64,000 nt of DNA, from assembly GCF_026870155.1 (NCBI RefSeq), contig NZ_CP113975.1, positions 3,472,001 to 3,536,000 on the forward strand, read 5' to 3'. This document shows positions 8,177 through 16,450 of the stretch, piece by piece; the first letter of the stretch is position 1; the number at the start of each line of letters is the position of its first letter. A model generated the notes under the pieces. That model had not been told where the DNA came from. It saw nothing but the letters and a program-made list of their open reading frames with translations, and ran no database searches. Origin of the DNA: Flavobacterium marginilacus. Its GTDB lineage: Bacteria > Bacteroidota > Bacteroidia > Flavobacteriales > Flavobacteriaceae. The position numbers were made by a program, and so were the translations under genes.

Positions 8177-8334
8177 AACGTTCCCTTGCTACAAGAGGTT
8201 TGGGGTTAATTAAGCCTTATTTCGGATTTGCCACCCGAGCGATAGCGAACAGGCGAAGCAAAACTTCCCAAATACAAGACCATTTTTAAATTAAACCAAA
8301 TGCCCAAATCTCTTGTAGCAAGTGTTGGCAGTAG
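8177..8334 (-). repeat. attC-like palindromic cassette repeat B (158 bp)
   Basis: Long complementary arms are present: cccttgctacaagaggtttggg on the left (from about 8183) and cccaaatctcttgtagcaag on the right (8303-8322). The outer ends are aacgtt and gtgttggcagtag. The right end abuts the stop codon of the DUF262-HNH gene (8335), so on the coding strand the repeat directly follows the gene, as attC sites follow integron cassette genes. Relative to repeat C it carries an extra segment, ccgagcgatagcgaacag, in the loop. Confidence 0.8.
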
Positions 8335-9882
8335 TTAATTTTTATAGGTTGTATTGCAATATGGATGAGCGAGTTGTCCATTATCAATAATGCCTAAACC
8401 GCCATCTTCTTTTCTTTTTACGTGATCTATAGTTAATGAATTTTTATGAATTAGTGAATTGCAAATTTTACACTTTGTTGGATTTTTAAGTGCGCTCAAA
8501 ATAAAAACACCTGATTTAGATTCTGTTGAAAAGTCTTTTCTCATAAACTCTTCATAATCAATTTTTTCAGGTTTTATATATTCAAATTCTGCTAATTTAG
8601 CAATGCTGTCTAAAATTTCTTGCTCATTTTTATCGTTTTGAAATTCATTGATTATGTGCACAAATAGGTTGGTTAACTTTTTATAACTTTTTAGACCGCT
8701 ACCAAATTTCGTGTTAGTTTGATTAACTATACTTTTATATGAAATGAGAAAATCTTCAAATTTACTTCGAATATTAGTGAAATTATTTAAAGAATTTGGT
8801 TTAGACTCTAATTCTTGTACTAAATTTAAAATAGTATAAAATGCGGTAACCTGATATCTTCCAGTGGTACTATAAAAATAAACTGCTGGATGTAATCCTA
8901 ATGATGATGCATGAGTTCCAGTAATTCTACTTAATCGCTTTTTAGTTTTTTTTAAAAATTTAATTGTTTCTAAGCCATTAATATCATCGACCAATTCTAA
9001 ATCATTTTTTATATCATTTGTAATATTTATTAGGTCAAGAATTAATGAAAGGGTTTGAGTAGAATATCCTTTTCCTGCCAATGGAACATCTAATGTTTTT
9101 ATTGGAGTTTCTAATTTAGGAGTAAAAAGTAAATCATTAATATCTTTTGCTAAAGTTTCAATTTCGATTTGATTTTCATTTTCAAATTTTGACCAATACT
9201 TATGACCAGTCCCCGAACGAATAATTGCTCTAGCAGAAATTGAGTTAGGCTTTTTTCTAGATTTCAACAATTTTTTTTCAGTGTCATTAATTGGCGAAGC
9301 TTGTTCGTTAATTTTAAAAAATGATGATTCAGCTTTACTTGAATCACCTCTGACCCATTGAAGTTGAATAGTTAAAGTTGCTAATTTTTTTGCTCGCTCT
9401 AACATTTCAGGAGTTACTTTGTCTTGATTTGTTATTGCGAATTTATGATCATTATAAGTACCAAATTTCTTTTTAATTAGTTTTCTTGTTTTGTCTGCAA
9501 TATCAGATTGTTCGGAAGAAATACTATATTCAAAAAATGATTGCGAAATAATACCGTCTCCATAATCGTCAGTTACCCAAGCAATAATAGCACTTAATCT
9601 ATGCGCTCCATCGATCACAAAATTATATCCACTAGAATTCCAAAAAATAACTGCTGGAATTAAATCGCCTTCTAAAAAACTTTGTATTAAATCACATACT
9701 TTTTCAGGTGTCCATTCAGAAGTTTCTCTTTGGAAATCAGGTTTTCTTAAAGTTTGATACAAAAAAGAACCAGCTTCTAAATCTCTTACCTGAATTGCAG
9801 GCAAATTTTGTGAAGGATTTTGATTACCGTCTTTAATTTCAAAATCTTCTCTAGGAATCAATGCGTCTAAATTTGTAGTCAT
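8335..9882 (-). CDS. DUF262 (ParB-like) protein with C-terminal HNH nuclease domain
   Basis: The protein has 515 aa. The N-terminal domain (about 25-200) is DUF262/ParB-like: RKPDFQRETSEWTPEKVCDLI and the IDGAHRLSAIIAW box, with D91, G92, H94 and R95 in the place of the family's DGQ(Q/H)R motif. The C-terminus is a treble-clef HNH fold: C471-x2-C474, D486-H487 (TIDHVKRKEDGG), N501, H506 and N510. DUF262 proteins with HNH domains include GmrD/GmrSD-type modification-dependent restriction enzymes, so a nuclease acting on foreign DNA is a reasonable inference. No methylase or partner gene is adjacent. It is a single-gene cassette between repeats B and C. Confidence 0.88.
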   Translation of the reverse strand: MTTNLDALIPREDFEIKDGNQNPSQNLPAIQVRDLEAGSFLYQTLRKPDFQRETSEWTPEKVCDLIQSFLEGDLIPAVIFWNSSGYNFVIDGAHRLSAIIAWVTDDYGDGIISQSFFEYSISSEQSDIADKTRKLIKKKFGTYNDHKFAITNQDKVTPEMLERAKKLATLTIQLQWVRGDSSKAESSFFKINEQASPINDTEKKLLKSRKKPNSISARAIIRSGTGHKYWSKFENENQIEIETLAKDINDLLFTPKLETPIKTLDVPLAGKGYSTQTLSLILDLINITNDIKNDLELVDDINGLETIKFLKKTKKRLSRITGTHASSLGLHPAVYFYSTTGRYQVTAFYTILNLVQELESKPNSLNNFTNIRSKFEDFLISYKSIVNQTNTKFGSGLKSYKKLTNLFVHIINEFQNDKNEQEILDSIAKLAEFEYIKPEKIDYEEFMRKDFSTESKSGVFILSALKNPTKCKICNSLIHKNSLTIDHVKRKEDGGLGIIDNGQLAHPYCNTTYKN

Positions 9883-9929
9883 GTTTAATTATATTTATTT
9901 TTTGTACGGTTTTTTTGTTAATTCTAACT

Positions 9930-10061
9930 AACGTTCCCTTGCTACAAGAGGTTTGGGATTAAATTAAGCCTTATTTTCGGTTTGCCCAAACTTCCCAATC
10001 ACAAGACCATTTTCAAATTAAGCCAAATGCCCAAATCTCTTGTAGCAAGTGTTACCAGTAG
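9930..10061 (-). repeat. attC-like palindromic cassette repeat C (132 bp)
   Basis: It has the same arms as repeat B: cccttgctacaagaggtttggg on the left (from about 9936) and cccaaatctcttgtagcaag on the right (10030-10049), bounded by taacgtt and gtgttaccagtag. The loop is shorter (gcccaaacttccc). It ends 15 bp beyond the stop codon of the unknown gene at 10077-10973. B and C match over nearly their full length and differ mainly by a loop insertion. Confidence 0.8.
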
Positions 10062-10076
10062 CCTTTTTTTATACAT

Positions 10077-10973
10077 TTAGAGTTCACAAAGCAAGGTAAC
10101 TGGATATTTTTGCTCACTAAACACCTTCATGTGATTATCAAGGTCTATAAATATATCTTCAAATCTGTCAAAAGATGATTCATAGCCATAACCACCAGAA
10201 TGTTTGAAACTTTCTTTGATTTTCAGTTTGCCGACAACTTCAAAATTGTCTTTGAATGAAATAATATCTCTATGTGTTACTAAATGATAAGGGAGCCCAA
10301 ATATAAAATTGTCTTGATTTACATATTCCCAAATTTCGTCAACGTTTGGCTGACGCAATAATGTAGTTTCTAAATCATAACCTGAACCAATTTTTCGCCC
10401 AGCTATAAAACAGGATCTTAAATCATCTATTGTTGGTTTTTCTTTTCCTTTATATGTTGTAGCTACAAGGTCATAAGTACATTGTCCACGTTGTTGTGTT
10501 ACGTTTGCACAAATTACAGCGTAGTAATTTTTGTCTGAAAGTTTAAAGGTTAATAAATCGTCTGGTTGAAAATACAAATTCTTAATAATTCTATATTTTT
10601 TGCGCTTTCGGATTTTTTGATTTACTAGTGAAATTTTCTTTAAAAATTTGTCAAGTTCTTTTTGCCTTTTTTTGCCTTCATTTTCGTCGCATTCTTCTGT
10701 CCAAACTTTTAAGCCTGCTTTTGCTTCTATAACTTGTTTTACTTCTTCAAGAATATCTTCTGTTAATTCACCGATTTCCCAAAAGGCAAGGGCATAAGAA
10801 GTAACAAATATTTCGTGATAAAAGTCTGAATCTACTCCATAGTCACCTTTTACGAAAGGAATTTCTTTTCTTATTGTTTCAATACTTGCGTCACTATCAT
10901 ACAAGTCCATTATTCGGTCATAAGTATCCTTAGCTAAATCTCCGTCAATAATTTTGATTCCGTCTGTTGCCAT
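10077..10973 (-). CDS. Protein of unknown function (third cassette gene)
   Basis: The protein has 298 aa from the ATG at 10971-10973 (MATDGIKIIDGDLAKDTYDRIMDLY), preceded on the coding strand by an A-rich segment (ccaaaaaata). The frame stays open to 11069, but the extra 32 residues look like non-coding translation. Residues about 1-90 are acidic and helical (KEIPFVKGDYGVDSDFYHEIFVTSYALAFWEIGEL). The middle is strongly basic (KKISLVNQKIRKRKKYRIIKN), then FQPDDLLTFKLSDKNYYAVICANV faintly resembles the GDIF...L.DG.Y pattern of immunity-type (Imm26-like) domains. That resemblance is weak and no function is claimed. It has no signal peptide or membrane segment. The MITE copy at 11132-11314 lies upstream. 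Confidence 0.7.
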   Translation of the reverse strand: MATDGIKIIDGDLAKDTYDRIMDLYDSDASIETIRKEIPFVKGDYGVDSDFYHEIFVTSYALAFWEIGELTEDILEEVKQVIEAKAGLKVWTEECDENEGKKRQKELDKFLKKISLVNQKIRKRKKYRIIKNLYFQPDDLLTFKLSDKNYYAVICANVTQQRGQCTYDLVATTYKGKEKPTIDDLRSCFIAGRKIGSGYDLETTLLRQPNVDEIWEYVNQDNFIFGLPYHLVTHRDIISFKDNFEVVGKLKIKESFKHSGGYGYESSFDRFEDIFIDLDNHMKVFSEQKYPVTLLCEL

Positions 10974-11131
10974 TATTTTTTGGTGTCGTCTTTTTAAGGT
11001 TACTGGTAACTTGTATATACACGCAATAAATTGCCCCTTATACACCCAAATTGGATTAATTGGCGCCATTCAATAGCGTATTATTACTTTTCGAAGATAA
11101 CAAAACATTCTTATAAAATCTAAGAGATTAG

Positions 11132-11314
11132 CAGGGCATTCGCATTTAAAAAAAGACAAACACGAATTTCACCAATTAACACTAATTCTTATCAAAATTG
11201 AAATCATATTTTACAACTTTTACAGTTTCGAATATTTTGTGTAATTAAATAACAATCTTAATTCGTGCAGATTAGTGTAATTCGTGTCAGAAACTTTTAA
11301 AAGCGAATGCCGTG
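11132..11314. mobile_element. MITE-like element copy 2 (183 bp)
   Basis: It is nearly identical in sequence to the copies at 3661 and 40897, including the inner arms and the full right terminal repeat GCGAATGCCGTG. The left terminus reads cagggcattcgc instead of cacggcattcgc. No 9-bp target duplication is visible (agagattag against ccttttgat), so this copy is older or has lost a flank. It occupies most of the 403-bp gap between the unknown cassette gene and the gene at 11377. Confidence 0.85.
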
Positions 11315-11376
11315 CCTTTTGATTTCGAATTTGCTTTTTAAAAATGGTATAATTATTTTCGTAAAAAAGAAAAATC

Positions 11377-11901
11377 ATGACACTACTAGGAATAGGTTCC
11401 CGCATTGAGCATCCAGAATTTGGAAAAGGAGTTATTACGAATGTTTCATCCAAAGAGTATTGGGTAACATTTATAGAAAACGGACTTGAAACAATCCCAT
11501 TAAACGATGAATTTAAAGTTATAGAAGCAACTGTAGACGAAGTAGATACAATAAGTTTCTCGGAAGTAGAACAAAGCCTCAGAGATCTTTTGAAAAAATG
11601 GTCTGATGTTTCCGAAATTGTACCTATCGGAGACAAATGGAAAGGAGGTAAACTTATTTTGGAACCGGGTCAGGCTGGATTAGCGTCAAAAGAAATTCCA
11701 ATTGATACCTTTTTTCATAAAATTATAATGGTTCGTGACCGTTTGCGCGTAATGGAGCAAAAAATAAACAGCAGCAAAATAGAAGAAATTGAAAAAATTG
11801 AACTGCAGCAGTACATTACCCGTATTTATGGCAGTTTGACTTCCTTCAATATATTATTTAAATCGCCAACCAATCATTTTGTCGGAGAAAAGTCAAAGTA
11901 A
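11377..11901 (+). CDS. Conserved protein with PcrA/UvrD C-terminal-like tudor motif
   Basis: This 174-aa cytoplasmic protein begins IGSRIEHPEFGKGVITNVSSKEYWVTFIENGLETIPL. This is the H-x-x-FG-x-G-x-V beta-barrel signature seen at the C-terminus of UvrD/PcrA helicases and in small RNA-polymerase-binding tudor-like modules. The rest (about 60-174) is helical with no motif I recognise. The ATG follows an A-rich leader (gtaaaaaagaaaaatc). It is a single gene, separated from sodC by a ctaag-type repeat. A role in binding a protein partner is a guess from the N-terminal motif. Confidence 0.75.
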   Translation: MTLLGIGSRIEHPEFGKGVITNVSSKEYWVTFIENGLETIPLNDEFKVIEATVDEVDTISFSEVEQSLRDLLKKWSDVSEIVPIGDKWKGGKLILEPGQAGLASKEIPIDTFFHKIIMVRDRLRVMEQKINSSKIEEIEKIELQQYITRIYGSLTSFNILFKSPTNHFVGEKSK

Positions 11902-11902
11902 T

Positions 11903-11990
11903 ATTACTAAGATTCTGAGTTTCTAAGTTACTAAGACACTATGAAAATTAAAAAACTTAGAAACTTAACATCCTAGAGACTCTGTAACCT
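11903..11990. repeat. ctaag-type intergenic repeat, copy 1
   Basis: AT-rich sequence containing repeated ctaagttt / aaacttag words in both orientations (ttactaagattctgag, tttctaagttactaag, then aaaacttagaaacttaac), so it can fold on itself. Similar patches lie at 23181-23320 and 23981-24074, each directly after a gene end. Confidence 0.6.
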
Positions 11991-12034
11991 TTTTTATACG
12001 TAATTTTATAATCCAAATTGTAATATTTCAAATC

Positions 12035-12562
12035 ATGAAAAAAATAATCTTTTCTGCTGCCGTAATTATCGCGTTAGTCATTGGCTGTAAAACCAATAGC
12101 AAATCCAGCGGCTCTAAAAGCCTAAACCTTACTTTTGAATCAAAGAGTAACAGCAATGTAACAGGAACTGCCACATTTACTGAAAAAAATGGCAAAGTGA
12201 CTTTTACAGCAAAAATTTCTGGGCTAAAACCAGGAATTCACGCCATTCATATTCACGAAAAATCTGACTGCTCTGCGGCTGACGGAAGTTCGGCGGGAGG
12301 ACACTGGAATCCTACTTTCAAAAAACACGGAAAATGGGGCGATGCAGAACATCATAAAGGTGATATCGGTAATTTTACTGCAGATGAAAAAGGAAATGGC
12401 ACCATCACTTTCACAACAGACGAATGGTCTATTGGCGGTGAAGATGCAACAAAAAACATTCTTGGAAAAGGACTTATTGTTCACCAAGGAGCCGATGACT
12501 ATGTAAGTCAGCCTGCAGGAAATGCCGGAGCAAGAGTAGCTTGTTCAGCAATTATTAAATAA
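12035..12562 (+). CDS. sodC: Superoxide dismutase [Cu-Zn], lipoprotein form
   Basis: The enzyme dismutates superoxide outside the cytoplasm using Cu and Zn. The protein has 175 aa. Residues 1-18 form a lipoprotein signal ending VIGC, so it is anchored in a membrane facing the periplasm or surface. The family motifs are HAIHIHEKSDC (Cu ligands and first disulfide Cys), GGHWNPTFKKHG, HKGDIGNF (Zn region), LIVHQGADDY (Cu ligand) and GNAGARVACSAI (active-site Arg and second Cys). All expected metal ligands appear present. The YdeI-like gene follows 15 bp downstream and may be cotranscribed. Confidence 0.95.
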   Translation: MKKIIFSAAVIIALVIGCKTNSKSSGSKSLNLTFESKSNSNVTGTATFTEKNGKVTFTAKISGLKPGIHAIHIHEKSDCSAADGSSAGGHWNPTFKKHGKWGDAEHHKGDIGNFTADEKGNGTITFTTDEWSIGGEDATKNILGKGLIVHQGADDYVSQPAGNAGARVACSAIIK

Positions 12563-12577
12563 AAAAACTGATTTTCC

Positions 12578-13147
12578 TTGATAGAGAAAGAACAGCATTA
12601 TTTTAAAAACACATCAGAATGGCGGGAATGGTTGCATGATAATCATAATTCGTCATCTGGTGTGTATTTGATTTTTTATAAAGTAAGCAGTCCTTTTGAA
12701 AGCATGCGCTGGGAAGAAGCGGTACAGGTAGCAATCTGCTACGGATGGATTGATTCTACAGTAAAAAAAATTGACGAACACCGCCGAAGACAATTATTCA
12801 CTCCAAGAAAAGATAAAAGTATTTGGAGCAAACTCAACAAAAGCTATATTGAGAAACTCATTGCTGCCAATCTGATGCATGAAAGCGGATTATCTAAAAT
12901 TGAGACTGCCAAACAGAATGGCTCTTGGACATCCTCAGATGCAACCGAAGATTTAATAATACCTGAAGATTTAAAATTAGCTTTCGAACAAAACAAAACA
13001 GCATACGAAAACTACCAAAAGTTCAGCCCATCTTATCGAAAAAGTTATCTACATTGGCTCAATCAAGCCAAAAGAGAAGAAACCCGAAACAACAGAATTA
13101 CCTCAATAATAGACCTTTGCCATCAAAATAAAAAATCAAGGGATTAA
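12578..13147 (+). CDS. YdeI/OmpD-associated family protein
   Basis: The protein has 189 aa. Recognisable family features are SEWREWLHDNH, GVYLIFYK, a WEEAVQVAICYGWIDSTVKKID block (about 45-67), FTPRKDKSIWSKLNKSYIEKL and a C-terminal FSPSYRKSYLHWLNQAKREETR motif. Family members are linked to envelope stress and peptide resistance in other bacteria, but the biochemical role is unknown. The only fitting start is TTG at 12578, 15 bp after sodC. I see no strong ribosome-binding site, which is normal in this phylum. Confidence 0.88.
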   Translation: MIEKEQHYFKNTSEWREWLHDNHNSSSGVYLIFYKVSSPFESMRWEEAVQVAICYGWIDSTVKKIDEHRRRQLFTPRKDKSIWSKLNKSYIEKLIAANLMHESGLSKIETAKQNGSWTSSDATEDLIIPEDLKLAFEQNKTAYENYQKFSPSYRKSYLHWLNQAKREETRNNRITSIIDLCHQNKKSRD

Positions 13148-13204
13148 TTCATTATAACATTCACTGAGCAAAAAAATATTTGAGTTAAAATTCCAAAGGT
13201 GGAT

Positions 13205-14185
13205 TCAACATATAAATGCAACAGTATTCAATTTATTGATTTTTTCGGCGAAAATTTCATTAGGTGTTTTATAGCCAAATCTTTTTCTGGGTCTGTTGTT
13301 TAATGTATTAACTACTGTTTTTATTTGTTGTTCTTCGATGTTTTCAAAGTTAGATTTTTTAGGAAAATATTGTCTTATTAATCCGTTTAAATTTTCATTG
13401 GCTCCTCGTTCCCAGCTATGGTAGGGTTTGGCAAAATAATAATCGATATCTAAATCTTCTGCAATGGCCCGATGATTGGCAAATTCCTTTCCATTATCCG
13501 AAGTAATGGTCTTGATTATTGGTTTCCAATCTTTCAATAATTCAATTGTTTTCTGCTGTATTGCACTAGCTTCTTTGCTTTCTACTTTTCCCATAAAAAG
13601 TATTCCAGAGGCTCTGTCATTGATAGTTAGTAACGCTCCTTTGTGATTCTTACCAATGACCAAATCAATCTCTAAATCGCCCAATCTACTTTTCTTTTCT
13701 ACAATCTTTGGACGCTCGCTAATATCGACCCTACCAATAATAAGTCCTCTTTTATCCTTTAAATGTCCTCTTTTTTTATACTTTTTACCCTTGGTCCTAA
13801 GATGTTTATATAAGAGTCCTCCTTTGCGTTTATTTTCCCAAATATATTGATAGATTCTTTCTTTAGAAACCATTGCTCTTTTGTCAATTTTTGCTCTGCC
13901 AACAATTTGTTCAGGACTGTAATCTTGCTTTAAATAAAACAAAATATTTGCTTCAACTTCTGAGGTTAAAGTGCATTTTTTGATCTTAACCTTATGCCTG
14001 TTTAAAGCTTTTTTATCCGCCAAAACAGCTTTATAAACACCACTTCTTTGATCAGAATTACGTTTTATTTCTCGAGAAATAACTGATTTGTTTTTATCTA
14101 CCAATTCAGCAATTTCGGAAATACTGATACCGGCATTTCTATATACTTCTATTTTGTATCTTTGTTCTAACGTTAAATGTGCCAT
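13205..14185 (-). CDS. IS30-family transposase
   Basis: The protein has 326 aa. The N-terminal HTH (MAHLTLEQRYKIEVYRNAGISISEIAELVDKNKSVISREI) is diagnostic for IS30, followed by a second HTH-like region with EQIVGR. The DDE catalytic core follows: GDLEIDLVIGKNHKGALLTI (first Asp), ITSDNGKEFANH (second Asp) and WERGANENLNGLIRQYFPK (Glu). The C-terminal LNNRPRKRFGYKTPNEIF is the family signature. There are no stops or frameshifts, so the element is probably still active. Confidence 0.96.
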   Translation of the reverse strand: MAHLTLEQRYKIEVYRNAGISISEIAELVDKNKSVISREIKRNSDQRSGVYKAVLADKKALNRHKVKIKKCTLTSEVEANILFYLKQDYSPEQIVGRAKIDKRAMVSKERIYQYIWENKRKGGLLYKHLRTKGKKYKKRGHLKDKRGLIIGRVDISERPKIVEKKSRLGDLEIDLVIGKNHKGALLTINDRASGILFMGKVESKEASAIQQKTIELLKDWKPIIKTITSDNGKEFANHRAIAEDLDIDYYFAKPYHSWERGANENLNGLIRQYFPKKSNFENIEEQQIKTVVNTLNNRPRKRFGYKTPNEIFAEKINKLNTVAFIC

Positions 14186-14229
14186 CTATTTTGAGTGTTG
14201 CAACCCAAAGATATGATGATTTTTTCGCC

Positions 14230-14279
14230 AACTCTAGTGTTATTCTTTTGACCTAGGTCAAAAGAATAACACTAGAGTT
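14230..14279. repeat. Perfect 50-bp palindrome inside the IS30 element
   Basis: Each arm is 25 bases with no mismatch, reading aactctagtgttattctttt then gacct, centred on the cctagg between 14254 and 14255. A run of T follows on the plus strand. It lies between the transposase start (14185) and the right terminal repeat. As RNA it would form a very stable stem: a terminator for plus-strand readthrough, and on the transposase strand a 5' hairpin that could limit translation of read-through transcripts. Confidence 0.9.
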
Positions 14280-14465
14280 TTTTTTCACGTTGCATTTATT
14301 ACTTGAATCTAAGAAATCAAAAAAGGCATTGAAAAATTAAATTCACATTGTTGTCTGGTTCAAATATCCAATTTCACAAAAAACACCAGATAAACAATTT
14401 TATAACCCTCTGAATTAGGTATTGATTCATAAAAAAACATAGTTTTGCATAATCAAAACAAAACA

Positions 14466-15668
14466 ATGATTAACCCTTCGGCATCAGGTTGGATAGATAA
14501 ATTTTTTATAAAACTAAAGTTATCAGAACACAACGTCTCTGAAACTGAGGCCGGCTTTTATAAAAATTTAAGAAATACAGGTTTTATCTACGGTCATATC
14601 ATTTCGCTTGATACTTCTTTTGAAATACAAACTAAAGACTGGTTTAAAGAAGAAATTTCCAAAGTAGCTTTACTGAATGCTTTGTATGGTATTTTTTCAT
14701 TAACAAATAAAGAGAAAGAACCTTCCGATTTTATTGAACAAGCCAATCTTTTTTACAAAGAAATGCATCCAGAAGGATTTAGTTTATTCAAAAAAATTGT
14801 CCCAAAGAATTCACCTTCCTTAACTTTAGAAAAAGTAATTGATGAGCGTGTACAGACAAATGACAATATAATTAATAAAAATTTTTCGCATTTAGTAACC
14901 AATGCATTATTATTTATAGATGTTTTGGCTTTTCGCCAATATTTGATAAAAGGCCAAATCCCTGAGAAGTACCTCAAAAAAATTGAAGAAACGATTGTAA
15001 ACATTGCTATTCTGGCTTTAAAAATAAAGAATAACAAATCGCAATATGATGATTTATTGATCAAATTATTTGAAGCTTCAATACGATACAGCAAATTTTC
15101 CAAAAAAGAGCATATCACTTTAGAAACACTGGATTTGTCTTATTTTACTGCCGAACTGGAAAAAAAATATTTAATCGACATCGCAGGAATGGCGTTATGG
15201 AGCGATGGCGTTATCGAAAATAATGAGTCTTATTTTCTTCATACATTGGCACAATCATTATCTATCGAAGATGATTTTGTAACACTGAGCATTAGCAAAA
15301 CCAATAGTTTTATAAGCAGACACAAAAAAGAAATTCCTTATTTTAATTATTCAAATCCGGTAAAACATTTTTATGATCAGACTACAAAAAGTGTCATTAC
15401 ACTGATTTCACGCAACAAATCAAGATTGGTTAAGGAAATTGTTCAAAGCAAGGAATTAATGCTGCTTCTGGCTCATTCGACCCACAGAGATTTAGACGAA
15501 AAAGAGAAGAAGAAAGTAAAAAAACAACTGTTGGATATATGCAAAACAGTACCTTCTCTAACTATATTTTTACTTCCAGGAGGAAGTTTATTACTGCCTC
15601 TCCTGATTAAGTTTATTCCAACACTATTGCCTTCGGCATTTAATGAAAATTTAGAGAATGATGATTAA
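14466..15668 (+). CDS. LETM1-related biofilm-associated protein
   Basis: The protein has 400 aa from the ATG at 14466 (MINPSASGWIDKFF). A TTG seven codons upstream is possible but less likely. The middle has a TerB-like helical pattern with an acidic segment (IDIAGMALWSDGVIENNESYFLHTLAQSLSIEDDF, about 250-285). The C-terminus (about 335-392) is LETM1-like: SKELMLLLAHSTHRDLDEKEKKKVKKQLLDICKTVPSLTIFLLPGGSLLLPLLIKFIPTLLPSAF-type residues, with a hydrophobic segment resembling the mitochondrial LETM1 transmembrane/ribosome-binding region. Bacteroidota homologues carry this product name, though the biofilm link is weakly documented. A terminator follows at 15673-15702. Confidence 0.85.
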   Translation: MINPSASGWIDKFFIKLKLSEHNVSETEAGFYKNLRNTGFIYGHIISLDTSFEIQTKDWFKEEISKVALLNALYGIFSLTNKEKEPSDFIEQANLFYKEMHPEGFSLFKKIVPKNSPSLTLEKVIDERVQTNDNIINKNFSHLVTNALLFIDVLAFRQYLIKGQIPEKYLKKIEETIVNIAILALKIKNNKSQYDDLLIKLFEASIRYSKFSKKEHITLETLDLSYFTAELEKKYLIDIAGMALWSDGVIENNESYFLHTLAQSLSIEDDFVTLSISKTNSFISRHKKEIPYFNYSNPVKHFYDQTTKSVITLISRNKSRLVKEIVQSKELMLLLAHSTHRDLDEKEKKKVKKQLLDICKTVPSLTIFLLPGGSLLLPLLIKFIPTLLPSAFNENLENDD

Positions 15669-15672
15669 TAAT

Positions 15673-15702
15673 AAAGGCTGCCAAAATTTTGACAGCCTTT
15701 TT
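15673..15702 (+). terminator. Terminator between the LETM1-related gene and the carbonic anhydrase gene
   Basis: The arms aaaggctg and cagccttt, with ccaaaattttgac between, are followed by a T run. The two flanking genes converge, so it probably serves the plus-strand gene and perhaps both. Confidence 0.8.
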
Positions 15703-15729
15703 GGCATTTATAAAGTTTTTAAACGCAGC

Positions 15730-16371
15730 CTATTTTGTGATGTTTAGCTGATAAACCTCATCAAGATCTTCATTTGAACTAAAGTTAACTCCTAAATCAG
15801 TTACAAATCCTGAATTCAAACCGTAAACCCATCCGTGAAGCGATAAATCCTGCCCGTTTTTCCAAGCAGCCTGCACTATCGATGTTTTAGCTAAATCAAA
15901 CACTTGTTCTTTTACATTGATTTCTACAAAAGCATTAAAACGCTCCGTCTCATCCGAAATAGAATCCAAATATTTATCATGTAAACGATAAACATCTTTT
16001 ATATGACGAATCCAGTTATCTATAATTCCTATGGAATCATTACCCATAGCGGCTTTTACACCACCGCATCCGTAATGTCCGCAGACAATAACATGTTTGA
16101 CTTTTAATACATTTACAGAATAATCCAAAACGCTTAACATATTCATGTCTGTATGAACAACCATATTGGCGATATTTCTATGAACAAAAACTTCACCTGG
16201 TTTAGCTCCGATAATTTCATTTGCCGGCACACGGCTGTCTGAACATCCTATCCATAATAATGGCGGCTGCTGTCCCTTGGCTAAATCTTTAAAAAAATCT
16301 GGATCTAAATCTAATTGCTCTTCAACCCATTTTTTATTATTGTCTAATATTTTTTTATAAAAATCACTCAT
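15730..16371 (-). CDS. Beta-class carbonic anhydrase
   Basis: This enzyme interconverts CO2 and bicarbonate in the cytoplasm. It has 213 aa. The zinc site is Cys43 (IGCSDSRVP, with the Asp45-Arg47 dyad), His99 and Cys102 in CGHYGCGGV. VFVHRNIAN is also typical. It lies directly downstream of a SulP-family anion transporter on the same strand (79 bp apart). SulP and carbonic anhydrase genes are often paired in bacteria, where the pair is thought to handle bicarbonate. Here the transporter gene is frameshifted, so the anhydrase may now act alone. Confidence 0.95.
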   Translation of the reverse strand: MSDFYKKILDNNKKWVEEQLDLDPDFFKDLAKGQQPPLLWIGCSDSRVPANEIIGAKPGEVFVHRNIANMVVHTDMNMLSVLDYSVNVLKVKHVIVCGHYGCGGVKAAMGNDSIGIIDNWIRHIKDVYRLHDKYLDSISDETERFNAFVEINVKEQVFDLAKTSIVQAAWKNGQDLSLHGWVYGLNSGFVTDLGVNFSSNEDLDEVYQLNITK

Positions 16372-16450
16372 TTTGTTTTTCTTTTAAAAGTTTTATTTGG
16401 TTTAAAATGTATAAAAATTATGTATTCACGTTATTTATTAAAGTCAAAAA

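Larger units (their letters stand above)
13201..14310 (-). mobile_element. IS30-family insertion sequence, intact
   Basis: The imperfect terminal inverted repeats are ggattcaacatataaatgcaac at 13201-13222 and, at 14289-14310, a sequence whose reverse complement is agattcaagtaataaatgcaac (18 of 22 positions agree). Between them lies one full-length IS30-type transposase gene and a perfect 50-bp palindrome in its 5' region. The short target duplication typical of IS30 could not be fixed with confidence. The element lies between the YdeI-like gene and a LETM1-related gene and interrupts neither. Confidence 0.85.

Noticed and set aside
8177..10061. Classical integron with attC sites
   Set aside because: No integrase gene is present in the window and the repeat ends do not match the standard core sites; only the looser term attC-like is used.
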